A DNA stretch of 64,000 nucleotides from Mariniflexile sp. TRM1-10 (GCF_003425985.1 NZ_CP022985.1:3580001-3644000), one strand, 5' to 3'; counted from the stretch's first letter, positions 42,351 to 52,282 are shown. The notes: generated by a model from the letters alone, not told the origin. Numbers and translations: made by a program.

Positions 42351-44750
42351 ATGAAAAAATATTTAATATATCTCACATGCCTATTTGCTGTATTTGCCCA
42401 TGCTAAAGAAATTTTAGTGAGCAACCCCCAAGCGTTGGAAACTGCTTTAAAAAATGTGGCTCCCGGTGATACCATTATATTGGCAGACCAAACCTGGACG
42501 GACGTCAAAATCAATTTTATTGGTAAAGGCACTCCAGAGAACCCAATTGTTTTAAAAGCACAAACACCAGGTCATGTCATTCTTAACGGTACATCCAGAA
42601 TCATCATTTCCGGAACCTATTTAACTGTAGAAGGCCTATGGTTTAAAGATGGTAACGCTATTGATAAATCTGTTATTAATTTCAGAAAGAATGAGACTGA
42701 GTTGGCCAACTTCTGTAGGGTAACCAACTGTGCCATTACTAATTATAACCCAGATGACAGAGCTTCACAATACCAATGGGTTGAACTGTGGGGAAAAAAC
42801 AATCGTGTGGACCATTGTTCCTTTTATGGTAAAACCAATCAAGGTCCTGTTTTAATTGTTGGTTTACGTGGTAATCCTGAGAATTTAGAGAATAACCATC
42901 GTATAGACAATAATTATTTTGGTTACAGACCACCGCTTGGAGCCAATGGTGGTGAAACCATTAGAGTTGGTACAAGCCATACTTCCATGGAATCGTCGAA
43001 AACCCTTGTGGAAAATAACCTATTCGAAAAATGCAATGGGGAAGTGGAAATTATATCCAGTAAATCTTGTGATAATATATACAGAAACAATCTGTTTTTA
43101 GAAAGCGAAGGCATTCTCACTTTACGTCACGGCAACAGATGTTTGGTGGAAGGCAATGTGTTTTTTGGCAATAACAAACCCCATACAGGAGGAATTCGGG
43201 TTATCAATGAAGGCCACATCATCCAGAATAATCTCATGATTGGTTTAAAAGGTGACGGTTTTAGAGCCCCCTTAGTGATTATGAACGGTGTTCCTAATGG
43301 CCCTTTGAATCGTTACAATCAAGTAAAAGATGTGGTGATCCAAAATAATACCTTCATCAATTCCAGCGCTATTGAATTATGTGAAGGCAGTGATGAAGAA
43401 CGCTCGGCAACACCAATTAATACGACGTTTGCAAATAATTTATTTTACGGAACTGAAAGTATAAATTTATTAAACATTTCTGATGATATTTCCGGGATCT
43501 CATTCTCAGGGAATAAAGTCCAAGGGGCTTATAAATTCAGTACTGAAGGATTTGAACACGCCAATTTAAATTGGGAAAACCTTCCATCTTACCCCATTCC
43601 ATCTGTTTCAAGCGATTCGCTCTTAGAGGTAAAAAAAACCACTCGACCAGTACGCACAGACCTTACAGGAACGGTAAGAACAAAAGTAAGAGCGGGCGCC
43701 ATCATCCCTGGAAATAAAAAAGTACCCGCAGCATTGAGCATCCAACCAGGCGTTAGTTGGTCTTTGGAAAAAGCCAAAGAAACGAATGCCGTAAAACCAC
43801 AACAAGATTATAAAGTAGTGAGCGTATCTCCAGCAGAAGATGCTTTGGTGCATGCCATCAAAAAAGCAAAAGATGGTACCATTTTGGAATTATCAGAAGG
43901 CACTTATGAAATTACAAGAGGTATGCAAGTATCTTCAAATATTATAATCAAAGGTGCTGGAAGCAAAAAAACAGTCATCAAAATAAGTAAGAATGCTGAG
44001 AAAGTTCCAGGATATTTCTTTAAAGTAACTGAAGGAACATCATTAGCTATAAAAGGATTGGAAATTGATGGTTCGAGTGCAAACTCGGTTCGCTACGCTA
44101 TTGTTTCTCAAAATACACCCACATCAAAAGCGTATAACCTGAAATTGGATGATGTGTACATTCATGGGTTTCATGACGATGGAAGTGCCATATTTAAAGC
44201 TTACAAAGGCACTTTTGCAGACTCCATTCAGATCTTAAATTGTCGTTTTGAGAAAAGCTTGAGAGGACTGAACCTGAGTTATGAAAAAGAAGACCTAGGT
44301 AAATACAATGCTGAGGTCATTGATATTCAAAACACCCTATTTAAGGACATTGATCAATTCGCCATCCATTATTACCGAGGTGGCAATGACGAATCTACCT
44401 TAGGAGGCCAATTACATGTTAATCACTGTGTGTTTTATAATGTTGATGACAATGAAAAAGGGCGTAGCATTCGCACTAACGGTATTGTTTACGTTACCAT
44501 TAACAATTCCATTTTTGCAGGAAGTCCCGAATCAAAATATTCCGCAATTCTAAAAGGCGATAAAAATTCTGTTTCTAATTCCGTTGTTTTTAACGCAGGA
44601 GAATTAAAAACATCAAGTAAAGCAACATCCAAATCCGTACTAAATACAAATCCGCAATGGCAGGACACTGATACTTTTCAACTAAAAGAAAGTTCGGCTT
44701 TAAAACATGCTGCTACAGACGGTAAGGACATCGGATTAATAAACCAATAA
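42351..44750 (+). CDS. Two-domain PL6 alginate lyase
   Basis: About 799 residues with a signal peptide (MKKYLIYLTCLFAVFAHA). The N-terminal right-handed beta-helix (about 20-400) is PL6 / chondroitinase-B-like: RVDHCSFYGKTNQGP, GETIRVGTS, EIISSKSCDN with Lys238 and TLRHGNRCLVEGN with Arg259. The 21-residue spacing of Lys and Arg is that of characterised PL6 enzymes. A second beta-helix (about 475-799) lacks these residues, as in AlyGC-type two-domain PL6 enzymes, which are exolytic. It may release unsaturated monomers or act on G-rich alginate. An in-frame TTG at 42330 is less likely than this ATG. Confidence 0.9.
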   Translation: MKKYLIYLTCLFAVFAHAKEILVSNPQALETALKNVAPGDTIILADQTWTDVKINFIGKGTPENPIVLKAQTPGHVILNGTSRIIISGTYLTVEGLWFKDGNAIDKSVINFRKNETELANFCRVTNCAITNYNPDDRASQYQWVELWGKNNRVDHCSFYGKTNQGPVLIVGLRGNPENLENNHRIDNNYFGYRPPLGANGGETIRVGTSHTSMESSKTLVENNLFEKCNGEVEIISSKSCDNIYRNNLFLESEGILTLRHGNRCLVEGNVFFGNNKPHTGGIRVINEGHIIQNNLMIGLKGDGFRAPLVIMNGVPNGPLNRYNQVKDVVIQNNTFINSSAIELCEGSDEERSATPINTTFANNLFYGTESINLLNISDDISGISFSGNKVQGAYKFSTEGFEHANLNWENLPSYPIPSVSSDSLLEVKKTTRPVRTDLTGTVRTKVRAGAIIPGNKKVPAALSIQPGVSWSLEKAKETNAVKPQQDYKVVSVSPAEDALVHAIKKAKDGTILELSEGTYEITRGMQVSSNIIIKGAGSKKTVIKISKNAEKVPGYFFKVTEGTSLAIKGLEIDGSSANSVRYAIVSQNTPTSKAYNLKLDDVYIHGFHDDGSAIFKAYKGTFADSIQILNCRFEKSLRGLNLSYEKEDLGKYNAEVIDIQNTLFKDIDQFAIHYYRGGNDESTLGGQLHVNHCVFYNVDDNEKGRSIRTNGIVYVTINNSIFAGSPESKYSAILKGDKNSVSNSVVFNAGELKTSSKATSKSVLNTNPQWQDTDTFQLKESSALKHAATDGKDIGLINQ

Positions 44751-44765
44751 TAAAAAACAAACCAA

Positions 44766-46217
44766 ATGAAGACTAGAGGAATACAATTTACAGCAATTAT
44801 AATAATGCTCTTTTCATTAGCTCAAGTATTTACAGCTTGTGATGCTGATACTGAAGTAGACAAAACTGTTGATGAAATATTGGCAGCGCAACCAACCATT
44901 GAGTCCATTTCCCCAGGAACAGCAGATATTTTATCTAAAGTTACGATTACAGGTACTTTTTTGAATTTTGCAGAAACCGCATTTGTTGGTGGTGTTGAAT
45001 GTCAAATCACACAGCGTATCAATGGTAAAACTTTAGAAATTAAAGTAGCACCAAATGCTACTTCCGGCGTAGTGAAAATCATAACCTCTGCAGGTAAGGA
45101 AGCGGTGTCTTCAGAAACATTGACAGTAACCTATCCAACACCAACGGTTACATCTACTTTTCCTTCTAGTGCCACAGTAAACGAAAACATCGTACTATCA
45201 GGAACCAACCTAACCAGTATCACGAGAATTTCATTTGGCGATATGGATGGAACGATCCAATTTCAAGAAGATCAGGCTGTTGTAGTAAGTGTTCCTAATA
45301 ATGAAAATTCTCCTGTAGCGGTTAATTACTATTATAATACAGTAAATGGTGAAGTGTCACAGCTATTAAATGATTCGTTTAATATTCTTATTCCAACTCC
45401 TATCATTAGTTCGTGGCCATCTCTCATGAACAGAGATAGTGAAGTTACTATTGTTGGAACAGATATGAATCTCATTACAGGAGTTTCCGTAGGTGGTCAA
45501 AATGCAACCTTTAACACAGCAAGCGCAACGTCCGTAAGCTTTAATGTACCATCAGGAGTTGCCACTGGCTATCAAGATATTGTTGTCAATTACGGAACTT
45601 CTGGTCAGTTGACGCAATCTAACGTGCCTTATATCAATGGGCAGTTTGAAAGTTATATTGAATTTGATTCGTATGCAGCAAATGTTTTTGTGATAGACCT
45701 TTCAAAAGACCCATTAGCCACACAGCAACTCAACAATGTTGTGGAGCAGCCACCTTTCCCGGGCAGTTCATATTACAATCTTCAAATGAACACTGCCACA
45801 GGAAGCACCATAGCAAGAATGCGCTTGCATAATGTAACCAATAATGATACGTGGCCTAATATGATTGATACTGGCAATTTTGGAGATAATCCGGTATTGC
45901 ATTTTTGGATTAACACAGAAAGCACGGAACCCATCTTAAAAATATACATAGGCGGAACAGGATCGGCTAATAGACGGCAACTTTCAGGATCCGACATGAA
46001 TACAGGAGGTGATTGGAAATTGTACGCTGTTAGATTGAAAGGATTTATCCCAAGCATTTCAACGATTGGGTCAACTTTTGAAATCCGATTTAACACAGGG
46101 TCAGGCGTCACCGAGTTCCCGGTAAAAGTAAATATGGATTGGATAATCGTCACGGATTCAGTTCTTACGGAATTTGGAGCTATCGATGTAACAGATGCTT
46201 TTGACGCTGCAGGATAG
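44766..46217 (+). CDS. TIG/IPT-domain surface glycan-binding lipoprotein (alginate locus)
   Basis: A 483-residue lipoprotein (VFTACDAD). Three IPT/TIG immunoglobulin-like domains are visible at about 45-125, 127-205 and 208-290 (PTIESISPGTADILSKVTITG; PTVTSTFPSSATVNENIVLSG; PIISSWPSLMNRDSEVTIVG). A C-terminal beta-sandwich (about 295-483) is probably the glycan-binding domain. No catalytic motif was seen. Position behind susCD and the PL6 gene fits a surface glycan-binding protein. Confidence 0.85.
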   Translation: MKTRGIQFTAIIIMLFSLAQVFTACDADTEVDKTVDEILAAQPTIESISPGTADILSKVTITGTFLNFAETAFVGGVECQITQRINGKTLEIKVAPNATSGVVKIITSAGKEAVSSETLTVTYPTPTVTSTFPSSATVNENIVLSGTNLTSITRISFGDMDGTIQFQEDQAVVVSVPNNENSPVAVNYYYNTVNGEVSQLLNDSFNILIPTPIISSWPSLMNRDSEVTIVGTDMNLITGVSVGGQNATFNTASATSVSFNVPSGVATGYQDIVVNYGTSGQLTQSNVPYINGQFESYIEFDSYAANVFVIDLSKDPLATQQLNNVVEQPPFPGSSYYNLQMNTATGSTIARMRLHNVTNNDTWPNMIDTGNFGDNPVLHFWINTESTEPILKIYIGGTGSANRRQLSGSDMNTGGDWKLYAVRLKGFIPSISTIGSTFEIRFNTGSGVTEFPVKVNMDWIIVTDSVLTEFGAIDVTDAFDAAG

Positions 46218-46276
46218 TTACTGAAAAAAGTCAAGACAAGTTCTAAATAAAAAATATAAATATAAAAAACAAAGCA

Positions 46277-47029
46277 ATGAAATTAAAAGGAAGAGTAGCT
46301 GTTGTAACAGGAGGAGGGCGCGATATAGGACGTGCAGTATGTATAAAACTAGCAAAAGAAGGCGCTAAAGTAGTGGTGAATTATTTTGATAGTGAAGAAC
46401 ATGGCGCAGAAACGGTAAAACAAATAGAAGCACTGGGAGGGCAGGCCATAGCGGTATTTGCAGATGTCACGAAACTAAGTGATATAGATAATTTAGTTGA
46501 AAAAACTAAGGACGCTTTTGGAAGTAAAGTAGATATACTGGTAAATGTAGCTGGTGGTCTTTTTGCTCGTAAAACACTTAGTGAAGTAGACGAAAGCTTT
46601 TACAATTTAATAATGGATGTAAATTTTAAATCTGTTGTTTTTGTAACTAAAGCATTTGCACCTTTATTGGGCAAAGGAAGTTCCATCGTTAATTTCGCAT
46701 CGCAAGCAGGTAGAGATGGTGGCGGTCCAGGAGCCTTTTTATATGCATCTTCAAAAGGAGCCGTTTCTACCTTTACACGCGGATTGGCAAAAGAATTGGG
46801 TCCATTAGGTATCCGGGTAAATGCATTAAACCCAGGTATGATTGCAACTAAATTCCATGATGATTTCACCAAAGAACAAGTAAGGGTAAATGTTGCAAAT
46901 GCCACAGCTTTAAGAAGAGAAGGAATGGCTGAAGAAGTTGCCGATTTAGTAGCTTATTTGGCAGGGGATGAATCATCATTCTTAACAGGAAATAATATTG
47001 ACATTAATGGTGGTTTAGCCTTTAGTTAA
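46277..47029 (+). CDS. SDR-family reductase, probable DEH reductase
   Basis: A 250-residue classical short-chain dehydrogenase. Cofactor motif TGGGRDIGRAV near the N terminus (Asp where most SDRs have Gly or Ile), NVAGG, a Ser in NFASQAG, and catalytic Tyr156-x3-Lys160 (YASSK). The C-terminal substrate loop is typical (NPGMIATKFHDDF). In alginate loci SDRs of this type reduce 4-deoxy-L-erythro-5-hexoseulose uronate (DEH) to 2-keto-3-deoxygluconate with NAD(P)H in the cytoplasm. The function is inferred from context; KduD-like or generic 3-oxoacyl reductase names are less informative. Confidence 0.8.
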   Translation: MKLKGRVAVVTGGGRDIGRAVCIKLAKEGAKVVVNYFDSEEHGAETVKQIEALGGQAIAVFADVTKLSDIDNLVEKTKDAFGSKVDILVNVAGGLFARKTLSEVDESFYNLIMDVNFKSVVFVTKAFAPLLGKGSSIVNFASQAGRDGGGPGAFLYASSKGAVSTFTRGLAKELGPLGIRVNALNPGMIATKFHDDFTKEQVRVNVANATALRREGMAEEVADLVAYLAGDESSFLTGNNIDINGGLAFS

Positions 47030-47035
47030 TTAAAA

Positions 47036-48934
47036 ATGATGATTAAAAAGAGTTTCATAATAAGTTTTCTGTTCATTTCATTCGTGATGAATGCAGAGAT
47101 AAAAGTACCCCACTTTTTTTCTGATCACATGGTGTTGCAACAGAATGAACCTATTACCATGTATGGAAAGGCGCATGCTGGAGAAACCATAGCCGCTTTT
47201 TTTAATGATGAAACGTTACATACCAAAGCAGATTCCAACGGGGATTGGTCAGTGACTTTCAAAGCCACAAAGGCAGGAGGACCGTTTGAAATGACTTTAA
47301 AAGGAACAAATACACTGAAGTTTACAGATGTGTATGTTGGTGAAGTTTGGTTTTGTTCCGGGCAATCCAATATGGGCTGGAAACTTGAAAACTCAGTAAA
47401 TGGACAAGAAGAATTAGCTCATGCCAATTACGAAAAAATCAAGTTATTCACTGCGCCTCGTAACATGAGCCATACTGAAGAATACGATGTTTTAAAAGGA
47501 ACATGGGAAACTTGTACTTCAGAAACCGCTGAAGGTTTTTCGGCAGTTGCCTATTTTTTTGGAAGACATCTGTATGTAACCTACCAAGTCCCCATTGGTT
47601 TAATAAATTCCTCTTGGGGAGGCACAAATATTGAAGCTTGGATGGATGCAACGTTATTCAAGGATCATCCAAAGCATCTGGAAACCATCGCTAAAATGAA
47701 AACTTTGGATATGGTTAACCTTATCAGTGCTTATAACAAAGCGAATAAACAATATGGTGTTGATTTAGATAAAGCTGATTTGGGAATGCCTGCCCATTGG
47801 GAATCACCAACTACAGATTACAGTGACTGGAAAACATTCCAATTGCCTTCGTTATGGAGAGATACAAAGCTAGAGCAAACCTATGGTGTGGTTTGGGTGA
47901 CTAAAGAAATCAATTTAAATGCTTCCGATATTGCTTCCGATATTCAATTGAGTATTGGTCGTGTTGACAATGAAGACATCACTTACGTGAACGGTCAAGA
48001 AGTTGGAGCCTCAACAAGTAAAGATTTGGATAGGGTTTATACCATTCCAAAAAGCCTTCTTAAAACAGGAAAAAACAGAATAACCATTCGCACAAAAAAT
48101 CTGGGTGATTTAGGTGGTTTTAGAGGTGCTGAGAGTGATTTATATCTCAAAACAGCCACGCAAACATACGCGTTGGTTGGCGATTGGTGTTACAAAGTTG
48201 GAACACCTCATGTCGCTGAACCACCAGCACGTGAGCACCCAAAAAACTACCCCTCTTCACTGTTCAATAGCATGGTGCATCCATTTTATGGTTACAATAT
48301 CAAGGGCGTGATTTGGTATCAAGGGGAATCAAACACTAAAAACCCTGAGGAGTATGCCAAATTTTTCCCTGAAATGATAAAGGATTGGCGCAAAGGTTGG
48401 AATAAAAACATGCCATTCCTATTTGTACAGTTGGCGAATTATGCCAATCAAGGCAATAGGGAAGCTGCTATAAGGGAAGCACAAACAGCAGCTTTGAAGT
48501 TAGATAACACCGCTATGGTAGTTACTTTAGATATTGGTGAAGATGCCAATGTCCATTTTGCGAACAAGCAAGATGTGGGCAAACGTTTGGCAATGGCAGC
48601 ACAAAATTTGGCATATAACGAAACCGATATAGCCAAAAGCGGCCCGATAGTTAAAAAAATGAAAGTGAAAACGAATAAAATTACCATCACTTTTAATGAG
48701 CCTTTAAGCATCAAGGGGGACGCTGGAAACATCAATGGGTTTTTAATTTCTGATGGCAAAAACAGTTTCATTAAAGCAGAAGCAACATTGACAAATACCA
48801 AAACTGTAGAAGTTTCGTCAAAATCAATTAGCAATCCAAAACATGTGCGCTATTTATGGGAAGATGCTCCAGGAAACGTGATGATTTTTAATACTTCTGG
48901 TTTACCGGCACCACCTTTTAGAACTGATAAATAA
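47036..48934 (+). CDS. Sialate O-acetylesterase-like carbohydrate esterase (SASA/SGNH)
   Basis: A 632-residue secreted protein (signal to MNAE). SGNH pattern: FCSGQSNMGWKLE with Ser111, SSWGGTNIEAWM, GVIWYQGESNT, and a C-terminal LDIGEDANVHFANKQDVGKRLA holding the acid and His. A GH2-type galactose-binding insert lies at about 260-370. The overall plan is that of bacterial sialate O-acetylesterases, but no sialic-acid genes are near. Between a DEH reductase and PL7 it more likely removes acetyl groups from the glycan, for example O-acetylated mannuronate (inference). Confidence 0.8.
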   Translation: MMIKKSFIISFLFISFVMNAEIKVPHFFSDHMVLQQNEPITMYGKAHAGETIAAFFNDETLHTKADSNGDWSVTFKATKAGGPFEMTLKGTNTLKFTDVYVGEVWFCSGQSNMGWKLENSVNGQEELAHANYEKIKLFTAPRNMSHTEEYDVLKGTWETCTSETAEGFSAVAYFFGRHLYVTYQVPIGLINSSWGGTNIEAWMDATLFKDHPKHLETIAKMKTLDMVNLISAYNKANKQYGVDLDKADLGMPAHWESPTTDYSDWKTFQLPSLWRDTKLEQTYGVVWVTKEINLNASDIASDIQLSIGRVDNEDITYVNGQEVGASTSKDLDRVYTIPKSLLKTGKNRITIRTKNLGDLGGFRGAESDLYLKTATQTYALVGDWCYKVGTPHVAEPPAREHPKNYPSSLFNSMVHPFYGYNIKGVIWYQGESNTKNPEEYAKFFPEMIKDWRKGWNKNMPFLFVQLANYANQGNREAAIREAQTAALKLDNTAMVVTLDIGEDANVHFANKQDVGKRLAMAAQNLAYNETDIAKSGPIVKKMKVKTNKITITFNEPLSIKGDAGNINGFLISDGKNSFIKAEATLTNTKTVEVSSKSISNPKHVRYLWEDAPGNVMIFNTSGLPAPPFRTDK

Positions 48935-48937
48935 TAT

Positions 48938-49082
48938 ATGAAACACCCATGAAAATAGCATTTACATATACGAAGATGATTATTCAGGGTGCTCCAAGCC
49001 TGTGCTGAGCATTAGCGAGATGCAAAAATATATTTTGCAGTGAAGTTAGCAAATGAAGCTTGTTGAAGCATGACCAAAATAT
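48938..49082 (+). repeat. Leader-type repeat element, copy 3 (long form)
   Basis: Starts ATGAAACACCCATGA, has ACGAAGATGATTATTCA and GGGTGCTCCAAGC, then an extension with a TGCAAAA..TTTTGCA palindrome (49021-49039) and ends GAAGCTTGTTGAAGCATGAC. Copy 4 at 59173 shares the whole 145 bp with moderate divergence. It is followed by AAACCCATAAACTAAT-type tandem units at 49081-49122, just before the PL7 ATG. Confidence 0.65.
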
Positions 49083-49131
49083 AAACTCATAAACCCATAA
49101 ACTAATAAACCCATAAACTAAATACAACCAG

Positions 49132-50067
49132 ATGAAAATAACTAAAAAATTCACCTTAGTCATACTGCTTAAAATCATACTTACAGTGAGTCTTTTTGCC
49201 GGAAGTGTGTCATGTACGAAAAATGAAACTAATTTACCTGAAGAAACAATTGTTAATGTGTCTAATGATAGTTCACAAAAAGCAACGGAATATGCAAATA
49301 TTGATTTCAACCATTGGAAAATTACCTTACCAGTAGACTTGAACAATGACGGTAAGCCAGATGAGTTTCAGCCCATATCATTAATCAATTATGGGTATCA
49401 AACAGAAGAGAATCTCATCCCTTTTATGTATGATGATACCTCGGATACATCTATTGTGTTTTATACGTATCCTGCTGGTGCCACTACGGGAAACAGTAGC
49501 TATCCTAGAACGGAATTACGAGAACAACAAACATCAGGAAATAATTACAACAATTGGTCACTTACTGAAGGCGGTATTTTAGAAGGCACCCTAAAAATTG
49601 ATTCCATTTCGGAAGACAACAATAGCAGCAGAACTTATAATAGAACCATTGTCATGCAAATACATGGTATTATTTCGCAAGAAGACATGACTACGTATGG
49701 CTTTAGTTCCAATCATGCACCACCTTTATTAAAAATGATTTGGGATGAAGGGTATATCAAAGCTTACAAAAAAACGTTGGTGAATGAATCGACTTCAGGA
49801 TTGGATTTATATGATGACAGTTCATCAACTTGGACAGACATCAGCCATAATTTTGGCTATGTGGGTTTTAACAGTTTCAGTATAAAAATTACTGCAAGAA
49901 CAGGAAAATTGACCATTAAAGCCAATAATCAAATACATGTTTTTGAAGATGTCAGTTTACAAAAATGGCCTTTTGAGAATTACTTTAAAGCAGGCAATTA
50001 CCTGGTCTCAACAAATACTGAATCCTTTGCCTATGTCAAATATTATCAATTGAAAGTCTCACACTAA
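49132..50067 (+). CDS. PL7 alginate lyase, lipoprotein
   Basis: A 311-residue lipoprotein (AGSVSCTK) with one beta-jelly-roll. All three PL7 signatures are present: R126-T-E-L-R130-E, Q176-I-H178 and Y284-F-K-A-G-N-Y290. QIH (rather than QVH) is usually associated with polyG or polyMG preference. It is an endolytic lyase placed on the outer membrane to cut alginate before uptake. Length and domain order are normal. Confidence 0.93.
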   Translation: MKITKKFTLVILLKIILTVSLFAGSVSCTKNETNLPEETIVNVSNDSSQKATEYANIDFNHWKITLPVDLNNDGKPDEFQPISLINYGYQTEENLIPFMYDDTSDTSIVFYTYPAGATTGNSSYPRTELREQQTSGNNYNNWSLTEGGILEGTLKIDSISEDNNSSRTYNRTIVMQIHGIISQEDMTTYGFSSNHAPPLLKMIWDEGYIKAYKKTLVNESTSGLDLYDDSSSTWTDISHNFGYVGFNSFSIKITARTGKLTIKANNQIHVFEDVSLQKWPFENYFKAGNYLVSTNTESFAYVKYYQLKVSH

Positions 50068-50084
50068 TCAAAAATGATGGTGAG

Positions 50085-50157
50085 ATAAACACCTATGAAA
50101 ATAAAGTGATTGCTTCGCCAGTTCGCTATCGTTCGTGTCCATCTGACCTAATTAAAA
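50085..50157 (+). repeat. Leader-type repeat element, copy 5 (degenerate)
   Basis: AAACACCTATGAAAATA at the left, GTGTCCATCTGACC and AATTAAAAC at the right. The middle differs from the other copies. It lies about 16 bp before the next start codon, in the same orientation and place as the others. Confidence 0.45.
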
Positions 50158-50172
50158 CAATAAATGTAACGT

Positions 50173-51042
50173 ATGAAAAAACTTATTTTTTTTAGCATCC
50201 TTTTAACCACTTTTTCAAGTGCCACGTTCAGTCAGGAAAAGGAATACAAACCTGTTGATTTTCCCGAAGGATATAAAGCACACATAGATGTGGTCTATGC
50301 CCAAGTAAACGGTTGGGATGGCCGTATGGATTTGTACACCAATCCAAAATCTGAAACACCAACACCTATAGTCATCAATATTCATGGTGGAGGATGGAAC
50401 CATGGTGTTAAAGAATCTCAAACGGGCTATGGTTCATTTTTCAAAAATGGCTATGCCGTTGCCAATGTCGAATATCGTTTGGTTGGTGTGGCACCTGCGC
50501 CTGCAGCTATTGAAGATGTACGCTGCGCCCTGATTTATTTGTACAAGCATGCCAAAGCATTGAATATTGACACCAATAAAATAGTGGTTATGGGTGGTTC
50601 TTCGGGCGGACACTTGGCGCTTATGGCAGGACTATTGGCAAACGATAAAAAATTTGACATCAACTGCAAGTACGATGGCGATATTAAAGTAGCTGCTATT
50701 ATAGATAAATATGGTGTTACCGATTTGGTGCCACTGAGTAAATGGAAATCTGCGAAGAACTGGTTAGGGAAAGGTTTTGATAATCAAAAATTCGTTGAAT
50801 CTGTTTCGCCTTTGTATTATGTTACCAAAAATAGTCCGCCAGTGTATATTGTTCATGGCGATGCTGATCCCATTGTGCCTTATGACCAGTCGGTTGCGCT
50901 ATATGAAAAATTAAAATCCAATGGTGTAAAAACTAAAATGCTGACTATTGAAGGTGGCAACCATGGAAAATTCACCAAAGAAGAGAAAAGCGAAATGAGC
51001 AAAGACATGTGGTCTTTCTTAAACGAATTAGGATTACAATAA
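50173..51042 (+). CDS. Secreted alpha/beta hydrolase, HSL/BD-FAE-like esterase
   Basis: A 289-residue protein with a signal peptide (to ATFSQ). Oxyanion motif INIHGGGWNHG, nucleophile Ser144 in GGSSGGHLA, Asp near VHGDADPIVP (residues 228-235) and His264 (GGNHGKF). The HGGGW motif places it in the hormone-sensitive-lipase-like esterases, often carbohydrate deacetylases in PULs. With the SASA-type gene it gives the alginate locus two putative deacylases. Confidence 0.8.
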   Translation: MKKLIFFSILLTTFSSATFSQEKEYKPVDFPEGYKAHIDVVYAQVNGWDGRMDLYTNPKSETPTPIVINIHGGGWNHGVKESQTGYGSFFKNGYAVANVEYRLVGVAPAPAAIEDVRCALIYLYKHAKALNIDTNKIVVMGGSSGGHLALMAGLLANDKKFDINCKYDGDIKVAAIIDKYGVTDLVPLSKWKSAKNWLGKGFDNQKFVESVSPLYYVTKNSPPVYIVHGDADPIVPYDQSVALYEKLKSNGVKTKMLTIEGGNHGKFTKEEKSEMSKDMWSFLNELGLQ

Positions 51043-51073
51043 TCATTGAATACCAACTAATATCTAAACTATT

Positions 51074-52219
51074 ATGAAAACAAAATTACTATCCGCCGCT
51101 ATGTTGCTAACAAATATAATGGCCTTTTCGCAAACTACCGTGGCTATTCCCGATCCTGCTTTTGAAGCCTATTTAGAAACGGCATTTGCAGCCAATATTA
51201 CACCAGATGGAAGCACAACTGATGGTTCCATAACATTTACCGATATCAATTTAATAACAGATATCGATTTACCAACGGCAGGGGTTACAACTGTAACTGA
51301 TATTACAGGTGTAAAATCCTTTATCAAATTAAAAAATCTTTATGTTCAGGATAATGCTCTAACAGGCACTGTGGATGTGTCAGGTTTAGATAAATTGACC
51401 AACTTATATTTTTACAACAATACAGGTGTAACTGCCGTGGATATTTCAGGTTGTAGAGTGATTTACCACATTAAAGGCTATGGTTGTTCGCTTGAATCGT
51501 TGGATGCTTCCTTGGCTACAACACAATTGACCGATCCGACAAGATTAAGGTACGTGTATGTTAATGATAATCTATTAACAAGTATTAATGTTTCTGGAAA
51601 TACCGGCATTCAAAGATTGGATTGTTTTAATAACAATTTAACGAGTTTAGACATCACAGGATTTACGACATTAACATATTTGCGCTTTCAAAACAATGCG
51701 ATTACAGGAAGTCTTGATGTATCTGGGAATTTAAGTTTAGAGAAATTAGGAGCTTTTGGCAATGATTTAACCAATATAGATTTAGGAGCCATTCCATATA
51801 CGTCTTTTACGTATTTCAAAATAAGTACCAACAACAATTTGTCTTGTGTGTATACTGATAATGCTTCAGATTTTGCTCCTGGTGGCCCTCTGGAAACAGC
51901 CATAGGCAGTAATTATTCTGTAGGTACCAATACCAATTTTGTATTGGATGCCACAGAATGCGCAACCCTAGGAACTGAAGATTTCAATGCATTTGAATTT
52001 TCAATGTATCCAAATCCGACTAAGGAGCATGTTACGATTTCACTTAATGATAATGCATCATACCAACTCATCAATATGAATGGTCAAACGTTAATGAAAG
52101 GCCATTTTAATGCGGGTAAGAATCCATTATCTATTTCAAATTTAGCTAGAGGATTGTATTTCATAAATATGACCACTACAAATGGAAACAGAATGACACA
52201 CAAGTTAATCAAACAATAA
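51074..52219 (+). CDS. Secreted leucine-rich-repeat protein with T9SS sorting domain
   Basis: A 381-residue protein with a signal peptide (to MAFSQ). Residues about 22-270 contain irregular LRR-type repeats (LKNLYVQDNALTGTVDVSGLDKLTNLYFYNN, IQRLDCFNNNLTSLDITGFTTLTYLRFQNN). Residues about 305-381 form a T9SS type A sorting domain (EFSMYPNPTKEHVTISL...GLYFINMTTTNGNRMTHKLIKQ). It is exported and probably attached to the surface. No catalytic residues; a binding or adhesion role on alginate is only suggested by its neighbours. Confidence 0.85.
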   Translation: MKTKLLSAAMLLTNIMAFSQTTVAIPDPAFEAYLETAFAANITPDGSTTDGSITFTDINLITDIDLPTAGVTTVTDITGVKSFIKLKNLYVQDNALTGTVDVSGLDKLTNLYFYNNTGVTAVDISGCRVIYHIKGYGCSLESLDASLATTQLTDPTRLRYVYVNDNLLTSINVSGNTGIQRLDCFNNNLTSLDITGFTTLTYLRFQNNAITGSLDVSGNLSLEKLGAFGNDLTNIDLGAIPYTSFTYFKISTNNNLSCVYTDNASDFAPGGPLETAIGSNYSVGTNTNFVLDATECATLGTEDFNAFEFSMYPNPTKEHVTISLNDNASYQLINMNGQTLMKGHFNAGKNPLSISNLARGLYFINMTTTNGNRMTHKLIKQ

Positions 52220-52227
52220 ATCCCCTT

Positions 52228-52268
52228 AATGACATGCAGGACTCTTAAAAACGTTTCTGCATGTCATT
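52228..52268. terminator. Stem-loop after the LRR gene
   Basis: Perfect 12 bp arms AATGACATGCAG (52228-52239) and CTGCATGTCATT (52257-52268) with a 17-nt loop, 9 bp after the stop codon and 15 bp before the next ATG. It is a terminator or processing site between the two T9SS genes. Confidence 0.6.
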
Positions 52269-52282
52269 TAAAAACCTAAACT

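Noticed and set aside
45782..46234. 150-codon open frame on the minus strand
   Set aside because: It is antisense to the TIG-domain lipoprotein gene and has no domain or leader of its own.
48448..48834. 128-codon open frame on the minus strand
   Set aside because: It is antisense to the conserved C-terminal part of the SASA-type esterase.
47036..48934. Sialic acid catabolism
   Set aside because: The SASA fold is shared by many glycan acetylesterases, and no sialidase, lyase or transporter for sialic acid is nearby.
48938..48952. Tiny leader peptide ATG AAA CAC CCA TGA (MKHP) in the leader-type element
   Set aside because: It is present in copies 3 and 4 only and absent from copies 1, 2 and 5, so a conserved attenuator peptide is not supported.
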